Positions 45,404 through 53,956 are shown, counted from the first letter of the stretch. The stretch is DNA of 64,000 nt from an uncultured Bacteroidales bacterium (GCA_946411385.1 CAMKDV010000005.1:62001-126000), one strand, 5' to 3'. Program-made: numbers and translations. The notes: generated from the letters alone by a model not told the origin.

Positions 45404-45466
45404 AAAACTAACAATTGACAACGGATATCTGATTTCTGATATCTGACAACTGAAAACTAAAAATAA
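45404..45466. repeat. Heptad array (ATATCTG/ACAACTG/AAAACTA types)
   Basis: Nine consecutive 7-base units: AAAACTA, ACAATTG, ACAACGG, ATATCTG, ATTTCTG, ATATCTG, ACAACTG, AAAACTA, AAAATAA. Different sequence from the arrays near 37105 and 34361 but the same period. Confidence 0.8.
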
Positions 45467-45489
45467 CATATTTATCGCATAGTCAAATA

Positions 45490-45680
45490 GACATATACCT
45501 TGCAAGACAAGTCGGCAAAACTTTAGTGAGAGCAAGAAGATATATGTCCCTGCTATCCGTGTTAGCATGGGTGAGCGGGGTATTGCTCTCAAGTTTGCCG
45601 ACTTTGTCTTGTACCCGCGCTCGCCTATGCTTTTTTCTCCTCAAGAAATTAACCGGATAGTTAACGCTATTCGGTTTTTT
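45490..45680 (+). promoter_or_regulatory. Structured leader (attenuator candidate or ncRNA) before the defence operon
   Basis: A long imperfect stem pairs 45503-45533 with 45585-45611 (about 25 pairs with small bulges). Inside it is a hairpin CCC-TGCTA (45548-45555)/TAGCA-t-GGG (45562-45570). GACATATA (45490-45497) can instead pair with TATATGTC (45541-45548), crossing the big stem. CTATCCG (45553-45559) is a perfect complement of CGGATAG (45654-45660), the 5' arm of the terminator, so pairing there would free the terminator's other arm. No riboswitch class that I know fits. Whether it is cis-acting or a free RNA cannot be told from sequence. Confidence 0.6.
45651..45680 (+). terminator. Intrinsic terminator ten bases before the methyltransferase ATG
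   Basis: AACCGGATAG (45651-45660), loop TTAACG, CTATTCGGTT (45667-45676; one mismatch) then further T to 45680. The next ATG is at 45691, so a transcript stopped here lacks the operon. Confidence 0.75.
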
Positions 45681-45690
45681 GATTTAGAAG

Positions 45691-47544
45691 ATGGCAAAGG
45701 CTACGAACATATTCGATTTCAATTCTAAGTGGAATGCCCGATTCCTATTTGGCGCGTACCGTTCAGAAAAACATCAGTTAGAATGGGTGCTTAAGCATAA
45801 GTTCTACAATGTTCGTGCAGAAGGCAATTTGTTTGAGCGACGTAATGGTGCTCAAACCGCATACTTTTCTCCAGACTACATTCTTTTGTACGATTGCCGC
45901 GATTATTCAACAGGAATAAGATTGTTCGAATATAATGGTGAACATAAGCATAAGACAGAGAAAGAGATGCTTAGAATGAAGTATCCCAAACCAGAAGGTG
46001 ATTATTTTTTGTACGGAATAGGTAAGGAAATAAAGGATGTCCCACCACTATATTTAACAGGTGTACAGAATTACCTCAGGATAACAAATCCTAATGAAGA
46101 TGAGTTCTCCCCTCATGTTTTTACCGGGTTGGATTTATGGATAGCCGATAGATTGAGAGAATTTAATGTCCGCAACAACCCACGAATACGATTTATTGAT
46201 TTATTTGCAGGACTTGGCGGTTTTCATTTAGCTCTGAAAAAGATAGGAGAGCAGTGGGGAATAGAAACTGAATGTGTCTTTGCTTCTGAACTCAAGGCAG
46301 ACCTGCGTCGGCAATATAGCCAGAATTACGGAATACCTGTAGAACAGATCAATAGTGATATCACTTTGCTTGATTCAGATGAGAAAATAATGAATCAAGT
46401 CCCTGAGCATGATATTTTATGTGGAGGGTTCCCATGCCAACCATTCAGCAAAGCCGGAAAGCAACAAGGATTCAAAGATGAAGCAGGACGAGGAGTGCTG
46501 TTTGATTACATAGAAGATATTATACGCGTAAGACGTCCCAAGTATATATTTCTTGAGAATGTATCCAATCTTAAAACGCACGATAATGGCGATACATGGA
46601 AAATCATAAAAAGACGATTAGATGAGGGATTGGACTATGAAGTTATGGATGATATTCTATCGCCACATCAATTTGGCATACCGCAACATCGCAAACGTAT
46701 ATACATAGTTGGTATAGATCGCAGGAGAGGTAATTTATATAATTTCAAATTCCCAGAACCCAATAAAGAAGCTCGATGTGACATTAATAGCATAATTGAC
46801 GAGAGGGATAAGGGCGAAGCAATAAAGCCTATATATAAAAATCGTATGGATGTTTGGCAAGAGTTCTTGGATGAATGTAATATCCATCATTCAAAACTTC
46901 CACACGCGCCAATATGGGCAATGGAATTTGGGGCCACATATCCATACGAAGGCGTTGCTCCTTATCTGAGAAAACGAGAAGAACTGAGTAAATATCGCGG
47001 CACACTGGGTGAGCCAATTGCGGGGACATCCAAAGAAGCATGTCTCGCGAAGTTACCCAATTACGCTCGTTCTAAAAAGGCTGAAGTCTTTCCCGATTGG
47101 AAACAGAAGTTCATAAGAGAAAATAGAGAATTTTATGAGCGCAATAAGGAGTGGATTGATGAGTGGAAGAAAAAGATTATAGGTTGGGAGGATAGTTTTA
47201 TTAAGTTTGAGTGGAATTGTTCCGAAGATGAAAATATGAATTTGGAACATAAGATAATTCAGTTCCGACCCTCTGGAATACGTGTCAAGGAGCCGACCTA
47301 TTCTCCCGCTCTCACATTTATGGGCACACAAGTGCCTGTGTTCCCCTGGATAGAGACAACCCTCCCAGATGGGACACCTCAAAAAGGTCGCTATATGACT
47401 ACGAAAGAAGCTGCAAAGATTCAAGGCATGCAAGATCTGTCGTTTGACAAACTGCCGACAAATCGCATATACGAGGCTCTCGGTAATGCAGTGGATGTAG
47501 ATATTATTAAGTTAATCGCATTAAAAATCATACAAAATGGCTAA
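45691..47544 (+). CDS. C5-cytosine DNA methyltransferase with N-terminal extension
   Basis: 617 residues. From residue 168 the conserved C5-MTase motifs run in order: I FIDLFAGLGGFHLAL, IV GGFPCQPFSKAGKQQ with catalytic Cys249, VI FLENVSNL, VIII QHRKRIYIVG, and X NRIYEALGNAVDVDII at the end. The first ~160 residues (WNARFLFGAYRSEKHQLEWV and on) are not part of the MTase fold and are unknown to me. It would mark host DNA with 5-methylcytosine. First gene of a five-gene operon, each next start overlapping or nearly touching the previous stop. The operon is AT-richer than the core genome. Confidence 0.95.
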   Translation: MAKATNIFDFNSKWNARFLFGAYRSEKHQLEWVLKHKFYNVRAEGNLFERRNGAQTAYFSPDYILLYDCRDYSTGIRLFEYNGEHKHKTEKEMLRMKYPKPEGDYFLYGIGKEIKDVPPLYLTGVQNYLRITNPNEDEFSPHVFTGLDLWIADRLREFNVRNNPRIRFIDLFAGLGGFHLALKKIGEQWGIETECVFASELKADLRRQYSQNYGIPVEQINSDITLLDSDEKIMNQVPEHDILCGGFPCQPFSKAGKQQGFKDEAGRGVLFDYIEDIIRVRRPKYIFLENVSNLKTHDNGDTWKIIKRRLDEGLDYEVMDDILSPHQFGIPQHRKRIYIVGIDRRRGNLYNFKFPEPNKEARCDINSIIDERDKGEAIKPIYKNRMDVWQEFLDECNIHHSKLPHAPIWAMEFGATYPYEGVAPYLRKREELSKYRGTLGEPIAGTSKEACLAKLPNYARSKKAEVFPDWKQKFIRENREFYERNKEWIDEWKKKIIGWEDSFIKFEWNCSEDENMNLEHKIIQFRPSGIRVKEPTYSPALTFMGTQVPVFPWIETTLPDGTPQKGRYMTTKEAAKIQGMQDLSFDKLPTNRIYEALGNAVDVDIIKLIALKIIQNG

Positions 47545-49066
47545 GGTATCAATTGCAACCAAACCGTTAGTTTATTCAACGTTCCGGTATATTGCCAATA
47601 CCGCATGGAATGCACTCGCAGAGTACGTAGATAACTCTTTACAAAGTTTTATCGCGCACAAAGAGAAACTTTCTCAAATCAACGAGGGAGGCAAGTTGCG
47701 TGTGGATATACATATTGATGATAACGAAATCACCATTACTGACAACGCATGGGGTATAGAAGCAGATAACTACCAACGCGCATTTGAACTTGCCAATATA
47801 CCACTTGATGCCAGTGGATTAAGCGAGTTTGGTATGGGTATGAAAGTCTCATCCATTTGGTTCTCTGATGTATGGAAAGTAGAGACCTGTGCTCTTGGTG
47901 ATGGTGTCAAAAAGACTGTAGTATTTGATATTAACGAGGTTATAGACCATCAAGAAACTTCTCTGAATGTTGATGAGCAAAAAGCATCTCCTACAGAGCA
48001 CTATACTCGTATCACCTTGAAGCAACTATCTCAAAATCGACCGAAACAACTTGCAGCTGTTAAACGTCACCTCGCAAGTACATACACGAAGTTCATCCGA
48101 GATGGTGTTTTAGAGTTGGTGATCAATGGGGAAGTGCAACAAGTTTCAGAGCCGAAAGTTTTAGTCGCACCTTATCATAAACGAGTGGGAGCAGACGTAC
48201 GTATTGAGGGCGAAGAAAAGGAGTGGAAGGTAGATATATCTTTTTGCCCCAAGAATAGCAAATATAAGGTAACTGGCTTTATTGGTGTTTTGGAAACGAT
48301 GAGTACTGATAAAGAAAACGGTTTCCTCATCTTCAGACGTGGTCGCGCTATTGGACATAGCGGTGATGACAAATATCGTCCTTATGCTTTATGTGGACAG
48401 GTGGGTTCACCGCAATACAAACGTATATTTGGAGAATTAAGCGTTGAAGGCTTCGATGTGAGTTTCCAAAAGAATGCTTTCCAAGAAGACGAAGCATTTA
48501 CACTTTTTATTGAAGACTTAGCCGAAGACTTGCACGATAAGATAAAAAAGCACCAATGTATTGACGTGTTTGGACAGGCAAGCAATTTTAAGAAGGACAG
48601 GACTGCGGCTGAAATTAAAAAGACATCAAGACGAGTTGCGGATGGTTTAGCAAGAGTATTGTCAAAGCCTATTATTTTAAATACCTCAGACAAGAACATT
48701 GATAAACCCGTACAAGAAAATCCCAATGTCGTAGTGCAACAGCCTCCGAAAGAGGTACGAGAATCGGCTAAATACCAAAAGGAAATAGATATGGTGATCG
48801 ATAATCAACCGATTAAACTCACCATTAAAACTAAAGCAGAAGGTCAAAAACAAGGACTGTATGAGTTAGATAAGAATCCGGATGGCACATATACTACGAC
48901 CATCAATTTAAGTAATGCTTTCTTTGATAGTTATGGCAATGACGACGAGGATTTGGACAAAGTAGTTTATTTCATAAAAGTTCTTATCCAGACAGAGTTG
49001 TCGATGCAAATGGCAAGCAGAGGAACGTTCCGTAATAGATTTAATAATTTCTTCGGAGAACTATGA
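47537..49066 (+). CDS. GHKL ATPase of the MORC/MutL-like defence type
   Basis: 509 residues. The GHKL (Bergerat) ATP fold is seen at EYVDNSLQSF (Asn33 binds Mg), ITDNAWGIE (Asp69, Gly73; the DxGxG motif) and SEFGMGMKVSS (about 96-106). A transducer-like domain follows to about residue 330, then a Lys-rich linker and a C-terminal domain with KEIDMVIDNQPIKLTIKTKA. Iyer, Abhiman and Aravind described such MutL/MORC-like ATPases in restriction-modification operons with DNA methylases and Z1 proteins. ATP-driven dimer closure on DNA is the likely action. Overlaps the MTase by 8 bases. Confidence 0.85.
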   Translation: MAKVSIATKPLVYSTFRYIANTAWNALAEYVDNSLQSFIAHKEKLSQINEGGKLRVDIHIDDNEITITDNAWGIEADNYQRAFELANIPLDASGLSEFGMGMKVSSIWFSDVWKVETCALGDGVKKTVVFDINEVIDHQETSLNVDEQKASPTEHYTRITLKQLSQNRPKQLAAVKRHLASTYTKFIRDGVLELVINGEVQQVSEPKVLVAPYHKRVGADVRIEGEEKEWKVDISFCPKNSKYKVTGFIGVLETMSTDKENGFLIFRRGRAIGHSGDDKYRPYALCGQVGSPQYKRIFGELSVEGFDVSFQKNAFQEDEAFTLFIEDLAEDLHDKIKKHQCIDVFGQASNFKKDRTAAEIKKTSRRVADGLARVLSKPIILNTSDKNIDKPVQENPNVVVQQPPKEVRESAKYQKEIDMVIDNQPIKLTIKTKAEGQKQGLYELDKNPDGTYTTTINLSNAFFDSYGNDDEDLDKVVYFIKVLIQTELSMQMASRGTFRNRFNNFFGEL

Positions 49067-51219
49067 GCCAACAAGTTTCAATACATACCACAGAGGTCGA
49101 AGATAGTCGCAGAATAGTAATTGGAGAGCATACACTAAATTACCAAAAACGATTAAGTCTTCTTCCGGAAGAAAAGGAAACCGTATGCCGAGAAGCATGC
49201 GAAATCTTGTCTCGTTGTATTCCTCCCGGACAGCTCGGCTGCGTCACTAACTTAGCCGTTGGATATGTTCAGAGTGGAAAGACCATGTCTTTTACCACAC
49301 TAACCACACTCGCTGCTGATAACGGATATAGAATCATCATATATCTTACAGGAACAAAAACCAATCTTCAAAATCAAACAGCAACTCGTCTAAAGACTGA
49401 TTTAGGTTTAGATGAAGATGGCGCACTGGATTATAATATCATTGAAAATATCGAAGATGCGCGCATCTTACGCATGTTGCTTTTGTATACAGATGGTATA
49501 ATCTTGATACCTATTTTAAAGCATTACAAGCACATCAACAATCTGGCGCAATTATTCCAGTCTCCCGATATAAAATCTTGTATCGGCGATAGTAGCGTGT
49601 TGATTATTGACGATGAGGCAGATCAAGCCAGTTTGAATACGTACGCACATAAGAATTGCAAGAAAGAAGATTGGGAAGAGGATGAACAAAGTCGTACATA
49701 TGAAAGCATAATCTTCCTAAAGCGCACACTCCCTAACCATTCATATATTCAATATACGGCTACTCCGCAATCCTTATTAATGATTGACGCCGACGATATA
49801 CTTTCACCCAAGTACCATACTGTTCTTACACCTGGAAAAGAATATACCGGCGGCAATTATTTCTTCAAACAAGCTCATAAACTACATATTCGTCGTATAC
49901 CGGATATTGAGGTTGAATCAAGTAAGAATCCACTCTCTGCATGCCCTGACACTCTGATATTTGCATTGCAGCAATTTATTATCAGTGTGATATGTAAGGT
50001 TTTCATACGAAAGGAAGTACCTTACCTTTCAATGATGGTGCATATTGACGGAACTAAGAATGCTAATGAAAAGTATAAACGTTGGATAGATGCTTTGCTA
50101 ATGGACTGGGCTGATTTGACAGTTGATTCTGTCAATAGAGACTTGTTTAAACAAGAATTACAACCAGCCTATGATGATTTAGCGACTACTATTGAGAATT
50201 GCCCTCCTTTAGATGAAATATTTTCGTATTTCTTAAAGGCTCTACTGAATATCAAAACTCCACTTGTGCATAGTGGTGCTGATACGGAAATTGATTGGAA
50301 AACGGCCAAAGGTTTTATCCTCGTTGGAGCCAATATGCTCAATCGTGGATTTACGGTAGAAAAACTATCCATGACTTTTATGCCAAGAACCAATTCGACT
50401 ACTGCAACAGCGGATACTATTGAACAACGTTGTCGGTTCTTCGGTTATAAAAAGAAATATCTTGATGTATGCCGCATTTACGTATCAGAAAAAGCAAAGC
50501 AAGAGTTTACTGATTATGTAGATCACGAAGAAATTTTGCGTGACGCGCTAAAACGCTGTCCTAATCATACTATTGCCGAATATAAAGAACAGGCAAAAGC
50601 TCTTATCATTTCACATGTGCTAAAACCGACACGAAAGAATGTCCTGTCTAAAAATTACGTAAAACATCAAATGTCAAGTTGGAAACAATATAATACATCT
50701 GATTTCTTACGTGAGAATCTGGATGTGATGAATGTTTTTGTTCAAAGCCATATTGATGATTTTATCAATGCAAAAGATTACGGGCATGCAAAACGAAATC
50801 ATAGATATGTGGACGTTTCTATTGAGGATGCTATAAAATTGCTAAGTGCATTCCAATTTTATAATGCAGAACTGCGTGATAGACGTTCCGCAACCATTCA
50901 ATATTTGCGTTATGTTTTAGAGAACAACGCAGGACAAGGAAAAGTGCGAGTTTATCAAATGGCTTTCGACGCGGTTAGATCGCGTACTCTAAAAGACGAT
51001 TTAAAACCGGGAAATCTGCAAGCCGGTGAATCAATTGATGGCGGCGTCGCTTATCCTGGCGATAGGTCTTTTAAATCTGATGACTTTTTATTGACAATTC
51101 AGTTGCATCATATCAAAATAGACGATCCTCAATATCGCGTGGCATACCATTGCAAAGAAACATGTAATCTTGCAATATATTACCCGGATGGATTAAGTTT
51201 TGATTATTACGAGTATTAA
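49063..51219 (+). CDS. Z1-domain helicase-like ATPase
   Basis: 718 residues. Walker A GYVQSGKT (67-74), Walker B IIDDEADQ (181-188), a motif III-like IQYTATPQ, then GANMLNRGFTVEKLSMTFMP and IEQRCRFFGYKKKY near the helicase C-terminal motifs identify the Z1 domain, a superfamily-2-like ATPase found in MORC-type restriction systems and in the Mza defence type. It probably moves along or remodels DNA after recognition. Coupled to the GHKL gene by a four-base overlap. Confidence 0.93.
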   Translation: MSQQVSIHTTEVEDSRRIVIGEHTLNYQKRLSLLPEEKETVCREACEILSRCIPPGQLGCVTNLAVGYVQSGKTMSFTTLTTLAADNGYRIIIYLTGTKTNLQNQTATRLKTDLGLDEDGALDYNIIENIEDARILRMLLLYTDGIILIPILKHYKHINNLAQLFQSPDIKSCIGDSSVLIIDDEADQASLNTYAHKNCKKEDWEEDEQSRTYESIIFLKRTLPNHSYIQYTATPQSLLMIDADDILSPKYHTVLTPGKEYTGGNYFFKQAHKLHIRRIPDIEVESSKNPLSACPDTLIFALQQFIISVICKVFIRKEVPYLSMMVHIDGTKNANEKYKRWIDALLMDWADLTVDSVNRDLFKQELQPAYDDLATTIENCPPLDEIFSYFLKALLNIKTPLVHSGADTEIDWKTAKGFILVGANMLNRGFTVEKLSMTFMPRTNSTTATADTIEQRCRFFGYKKKYLDVCRIYVSEKAKQEFTDYVDHEEILRDALKRCPNHTIAEYKEQAKALIISHVLKPTRKNVLSKNYVKHQMSSWKQYNTSDFLRENLDVMNVFVQSHIDDFINAKDYGHAKRNHRYVDVSIEDAIKLLSAFQFYNAELRDRRSATIQYLRYVLENNAGQGKVRVYQMAFDAVRSRTLKDDLKPGNLQAGESIDGGVAYPGDRSFKSDDFLLTIQLHHIKIDDPQYRVAYHCKETCNLAIYYPDGLSFDYYEY

Positions 51220-51224
51220 AAACT

Positions 51225-52214
51225 ATGTGGAAGAGCGAATTAAATACACTTTTTCAGAAACTGAAAAGTAATAGAAGAGACGACAATCGCTATGAGGTTG
51301 AATCGTTTTCTCAGCAGTTACCGCACAAATTGGGTTGTACAAAAGATGGAAGACCTATCTTTTTTGTAGAATGTTGTGACTCAACGAAGCAAGTAGATAT
51401 TAAGTTGTCGTTATTTACAGTAATGTACAATCGTTCTTGCGACATCTATGATAATGCAACGAAAGAGAATTTTGTAAGGCAATACTCGGTCTTGCAATTA
51501 AATTCCGACGATGAAGAGTTTCAAAAGTACTTCTTGGATGTGGTAAATATGGTGTTATTACGCCTTCCGCAAACTCCGGAAACCACGGTGTTAGATACTG
51601 AAATAAAGAAAATTATCACATTGTTTACCAATGCCAAAAGACCATCCGTTAGTGCCATCCGAGGCTTGTTTGCTGAGTTAATGGTAATTGATATGGCCAA
51701 GGACCCGAAATACCTTCTTCGTTCATGGCATGTTACACCACAAGATCCATTTGATTTTAACGATGGAGTTGATAAAATTGAGGTGAAATCTTGTACGAAA
51801 GAACAAAGAAAACACACCTTCTCTTTAGAGCAATTATATCCGGGCGAAAATACTCGTTTAGTGATTGCGTCTTTAGCTGTTCTGCAAACAGGATTTGGTA
51901 TGAGTGTCTACGATTTAATGGACAGAATATCGTATAAAGTTCAAGATGACATCAATCTTCTAATTCATCTGAGAGAGTGTGTAACGGCAACTGTAGGAAA
52001 GTACTTTGATGAGGTCGCAGAATACCAATTTGACTATGGGATTTCCGAAGAGACATTCGCTACATACGATAGTAAAGATATCCCAAGAATTGACAAAGGA
52101 ACAATACCAACTGGCATATCCAATATTCGCTTTACTGTGGACTTTGCTGATATAAAGTCTATTGATTTGCAAACGGATACGTGTAATAGTAAATTATTTC
52201 GTGCACTTGTATGA
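51225..52214 (+). CDS. DUF4420 PD-(D/E)XK nuclease-like protein
   Basis: 329 residues. The REase fold core lies at about 140-200: Glu151 in RGLFAELMV, Asp177 in DPFDFND, and Glu186-Val-Lys188 in KIEVKSC, i.e. a complete PD-(D/E)XK active site. DUF4420 members accompany Z1 and GHKL proteins and are the presumed DNA cutter. Starts five bases after the Z1 stop; the end overlaps the next gene by four bases. Confidence 0.88.
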   Translation: MWKSELNTLFQKLKSNRRDDNRYEVESFSQQLPHKLGCTKDGRPIFFVECCDSTKQVDIKLSLFTVMYNRSCDIYDNATKENFVRQYSVLQLNSDDEEFQKYFLDVVNMVLLRLPQTPETTVLDTEIKKIITLFTNAKRPSVSAIRGLFAELMVIDMAKDPKYLLRSWHVTPQDPFDFNDGVDKIEVKSCTKEQRKHTFSLEQLYPGENTRLVIASLAVLQTGFGMSVYDLMDRISYKVQDDINLLIHLRECVTATVGKYFDEVAEYQFDYGISEETFATYDSKDIPRIDKGTIPTGISNIRFTVDFADIKSIDLQTDTCNSKLFRALV

Positions 52215-53311
52215 ACGAAAAGAATTATTCGGGTAAACAATTAGCGGAACTTCTTGCATCGGAACTACCGCAAGCAGGTTTCGATATTCGCTCAATATGG
52301 GAGTTGCTTCACTTTACATATGGTGGAGAAGATTTCTATTGCTTATTAAGAGCAGTCTCCTATGCAGGAAATCCACATCCGCTGCATAAATATAGAGCAC
52401 AAATGCCAAGACGACCATATCTGGAAAACTACAAAGATAATGGTGGTGTCTTTCTATTCATAGGTTACGATAGCATTCATAATGTTTATGTAATTTGGAA
52501 TCCATATACGCTTAGACCACGAATAAACCAAAAAGAAATAGTTTCTTTATTCTGCGACTTAGATATTTTAGAGAACGCCCAAGAAAGTGGTTTGTGCTGG
52601 GGACAACTTTCTAATGGTGGTTTATATGTTGCATTCACTATTGAACGAATAAGGGAAGTCCTTGATAATTTATCGTACTTCAAAACGGATGTTGTTTCGT
52701 CTCCAGAAGATGATGTTGCAAATAATGTAACACGCTTTATCATTCAAAAAATTAGAGAGGGATATTCGACGCTGGATATAGTAGAGAATTGCATGAATCT
52801 CTTTTCCAAACTATACCCGGATTTTGACTATCTAACATGGAGAAATATCATAAAAAGTCAGAAGGCTGCTTTAGAACAAGAGGCTGATGACGAAACCTCA
52901 GAATCGGTAGAGGAGGGGGCGCAGGAAAATGTTCCAGAGGAACATGATATTGCTTATTACGAGAAGCGTATTTACGAGATGGCAACTCGCACCACGGATA
53001 ATAAAGCAAAAGTATGCAAATTATTGCTGTTACTATCAACCCTTGAATATATTCCGAAGTGTCCATCTACCAGAGATATAAAGAACAGAATACCATTGTT
53101 GGCGGCTTGGGAAGGTCTATTCTTGAATAATGTAAGTAAGTATGTAGGGAAATTAGGTAGAGAAAGTACTTTATTCTCATCGCCATTCTTCTTGCTTGAA
53201 GAAGAGCCATTTTGGCGTTTGATTCCAATAGAAGATGATTACCAGAAAACAGGATATAATATAAAGACATTTGCTAATTTATGGGGCACAGAACGAAAAG
53301 TACATTGTTAA
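52211..53311 (+). CDS. Fifth protein of the defence operon, no recognised family
   Basis: 366 residues. The N-terminal half includes LHFTYGGEDFYCLLRAVSYA and GGVFLFIGYDSIHNVYVIWN, a beta-rich pattern like small recognition domains of restriction enzymes; this likeness is only my impression. An acidic linker (about 217-245: repeated Glu/Asp/Ser) leads to a helical C-terminal part (YYEKRIYEMATRTTDNKAKV and on). In the Mza system the extra gene at this place encodes an AIPR protein, usually larger; I see no AIPR motif here. It is translationally coupled to the nuclease gene, so it is very likely a working part of the system, perhaps target recognition or effector. Confidence 0.75.
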   Translation: MNEKNYSGKQLAELLASELPQAGFDIRSIWELLHFTYGGEDFYCLLRAVSYAGNPHPLHKYRAQMPRRPYLENYKDNGGVFLFIGYDSIHNVYVIWNPYTLRPRINQKEIVSLFCDLDILENAQESGLCWGQLSNGGLYVAFTIERIREVLDNLSYFKTDVVSSPEDDVANNVTRFIIQKIREGYSTLDIVENCMNLFSKLYPDFDYLTWRNIIKSQKAALEQEADDETSESVEEGAQENVPEEHDIAYYEKRIYEMATRTTDNKAKVCKLLLLLSTLEYIPKCPSTRDIKNRIPLLAAWEGLFLNNVSKYVGKLGRESTLFSSPFFLLEEEPFWRLIPIEDDYQKTGYNIKTFANLWGTERKVHC

Positions 53312-53318
53312 TTTATTA

Positions 53319-53352
53319 AAAGCCTTGTAAATAAAGGAGTTACGAGAATTAC
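53319..53352 (+). repeat. Left copy of ~33-bp direct repeat
   Basis: Begins seven bases after the last defence gene. About 28 of 33 positions agree with 53920-53953. May be an attachment-site scar or part of a repeated intergenic family. Confidence 0.7.
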
Positions 53353-53676
53353 GACGAAAAACGAATTGTGCATTTACTTGGCATTGCTTGGCATTTGCTT
53401 TGCATTTTGAGGGGGTCGGTGCCCCTTTTATTGTGCACGGACTTGGCATTTGCTTTACATTTGGTTGGCAATGGTTCGCACGGTGTCAATGAAGCTGCCT
53501 AAAAACGCCCCGTAGAACGCCGCTGTTTACTCCTATAATATAACGCGCCACACCTACACGCATTATGCGTACACGCGCGTAATATGAGCCTCACAGGAAC
53601 GTCTTGCTGACGCCAACGAAACGATGCTGTATAGTTATAACTAAACCGCCCTTTCAAGACCATTGAAACACCCCTT

Positions 53677-53704
53677 AAACGCCCCCAGACGGAGGCGTTT
53701 TTTT
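53677..53704 (+). terminator. Intrinsic terminator
   Basis: AAACGCC (53677-53683) pairs with GGCGTTT (53694-53700), 10-base loop, followed by TTTT. It could end the defence operon transcript or shield the prophage. Confidence 0.75.
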
Positions 53705-53755
53705 GTGTGATCCGGACAGATCGAAAAACCACCAAAACACCCTCAAAAAATCGAG

Positions 53756-53786
53756 TTAGACCCGACTTAGACCCAAAATTAGACCC
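53756..53786 (+). repeat. Three phased TTAGACCC copies, possible transposase or repressor sites
   Basis: Exact 8-mers start at 53756, 53767 and 53779, spaced 11 and 12 bases, so they face the same side of the helix. They lie in the expected left-end region of the Mu-like element. Confidence 0.6.
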
Positions 53787-53919
53787 AAAACCGCGTGATT
53801 GCGCACCCCATACGACCAAAAACGCACCTCAAAAGTGCCATTTTTGCAGGATTGCCCCCCCCATATTCCCAAAAATGACCCCGTTTGAGAGGGGGATTTT
53901 ACCACATGCAGACACGCGC

Positions 53920-53953
53920 AAAGCCTTATAAATAAAGGAATTACGCGCATATA
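53920..53953 (+). repeat. Right copy of ~33-bp direct repeat
   Basis: Partner of 53319-53352; lies just outside the terminator of the repressor gene. Confidence 0.7.
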
Positions 53954-53956
53954 CAA

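Larger units (their letters stand above)
53312..53956. other. Non-coding 645 bp between defence operon and prophage repressor
   Basis: No credible gene. It holds: a ~33-bp imperfect direct repeat (53319-53352 and 53920-53953, core AAGCCTT-TAAATAAAGGA); a second imperfect duplication, ACTTGGCATTTGCTTT-like, at about 53376-53408 and 53440-53463; a weak GC hairpin with T4 at 53411-53429; the terminator at 53677; and phased TTAGACCC copies at 53756. The prophage's left end must lie in here, but I cannot point to the exact base. Confidence 0.6.

Noticed and set aside
45490..45690. Retron msr/msd RNA
   Set aside because: The long stem is similar in shape, but no reverse transcriptase gene is present in the window.
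53312..53956. Tyrosine-recombinase attachment site with tRNA 3' end
   Set aside because: The direct repeat lacks the T-arm/acceptor pattern of a tRNA gene and no tyrosine integrase is encoded nearby.
53499..53956. Short genes in the gap before the repressor
   Set aside because: Frames on both strands overlap terminators and repeats, give Arg/His/Cys-rich products, and lack any motif.
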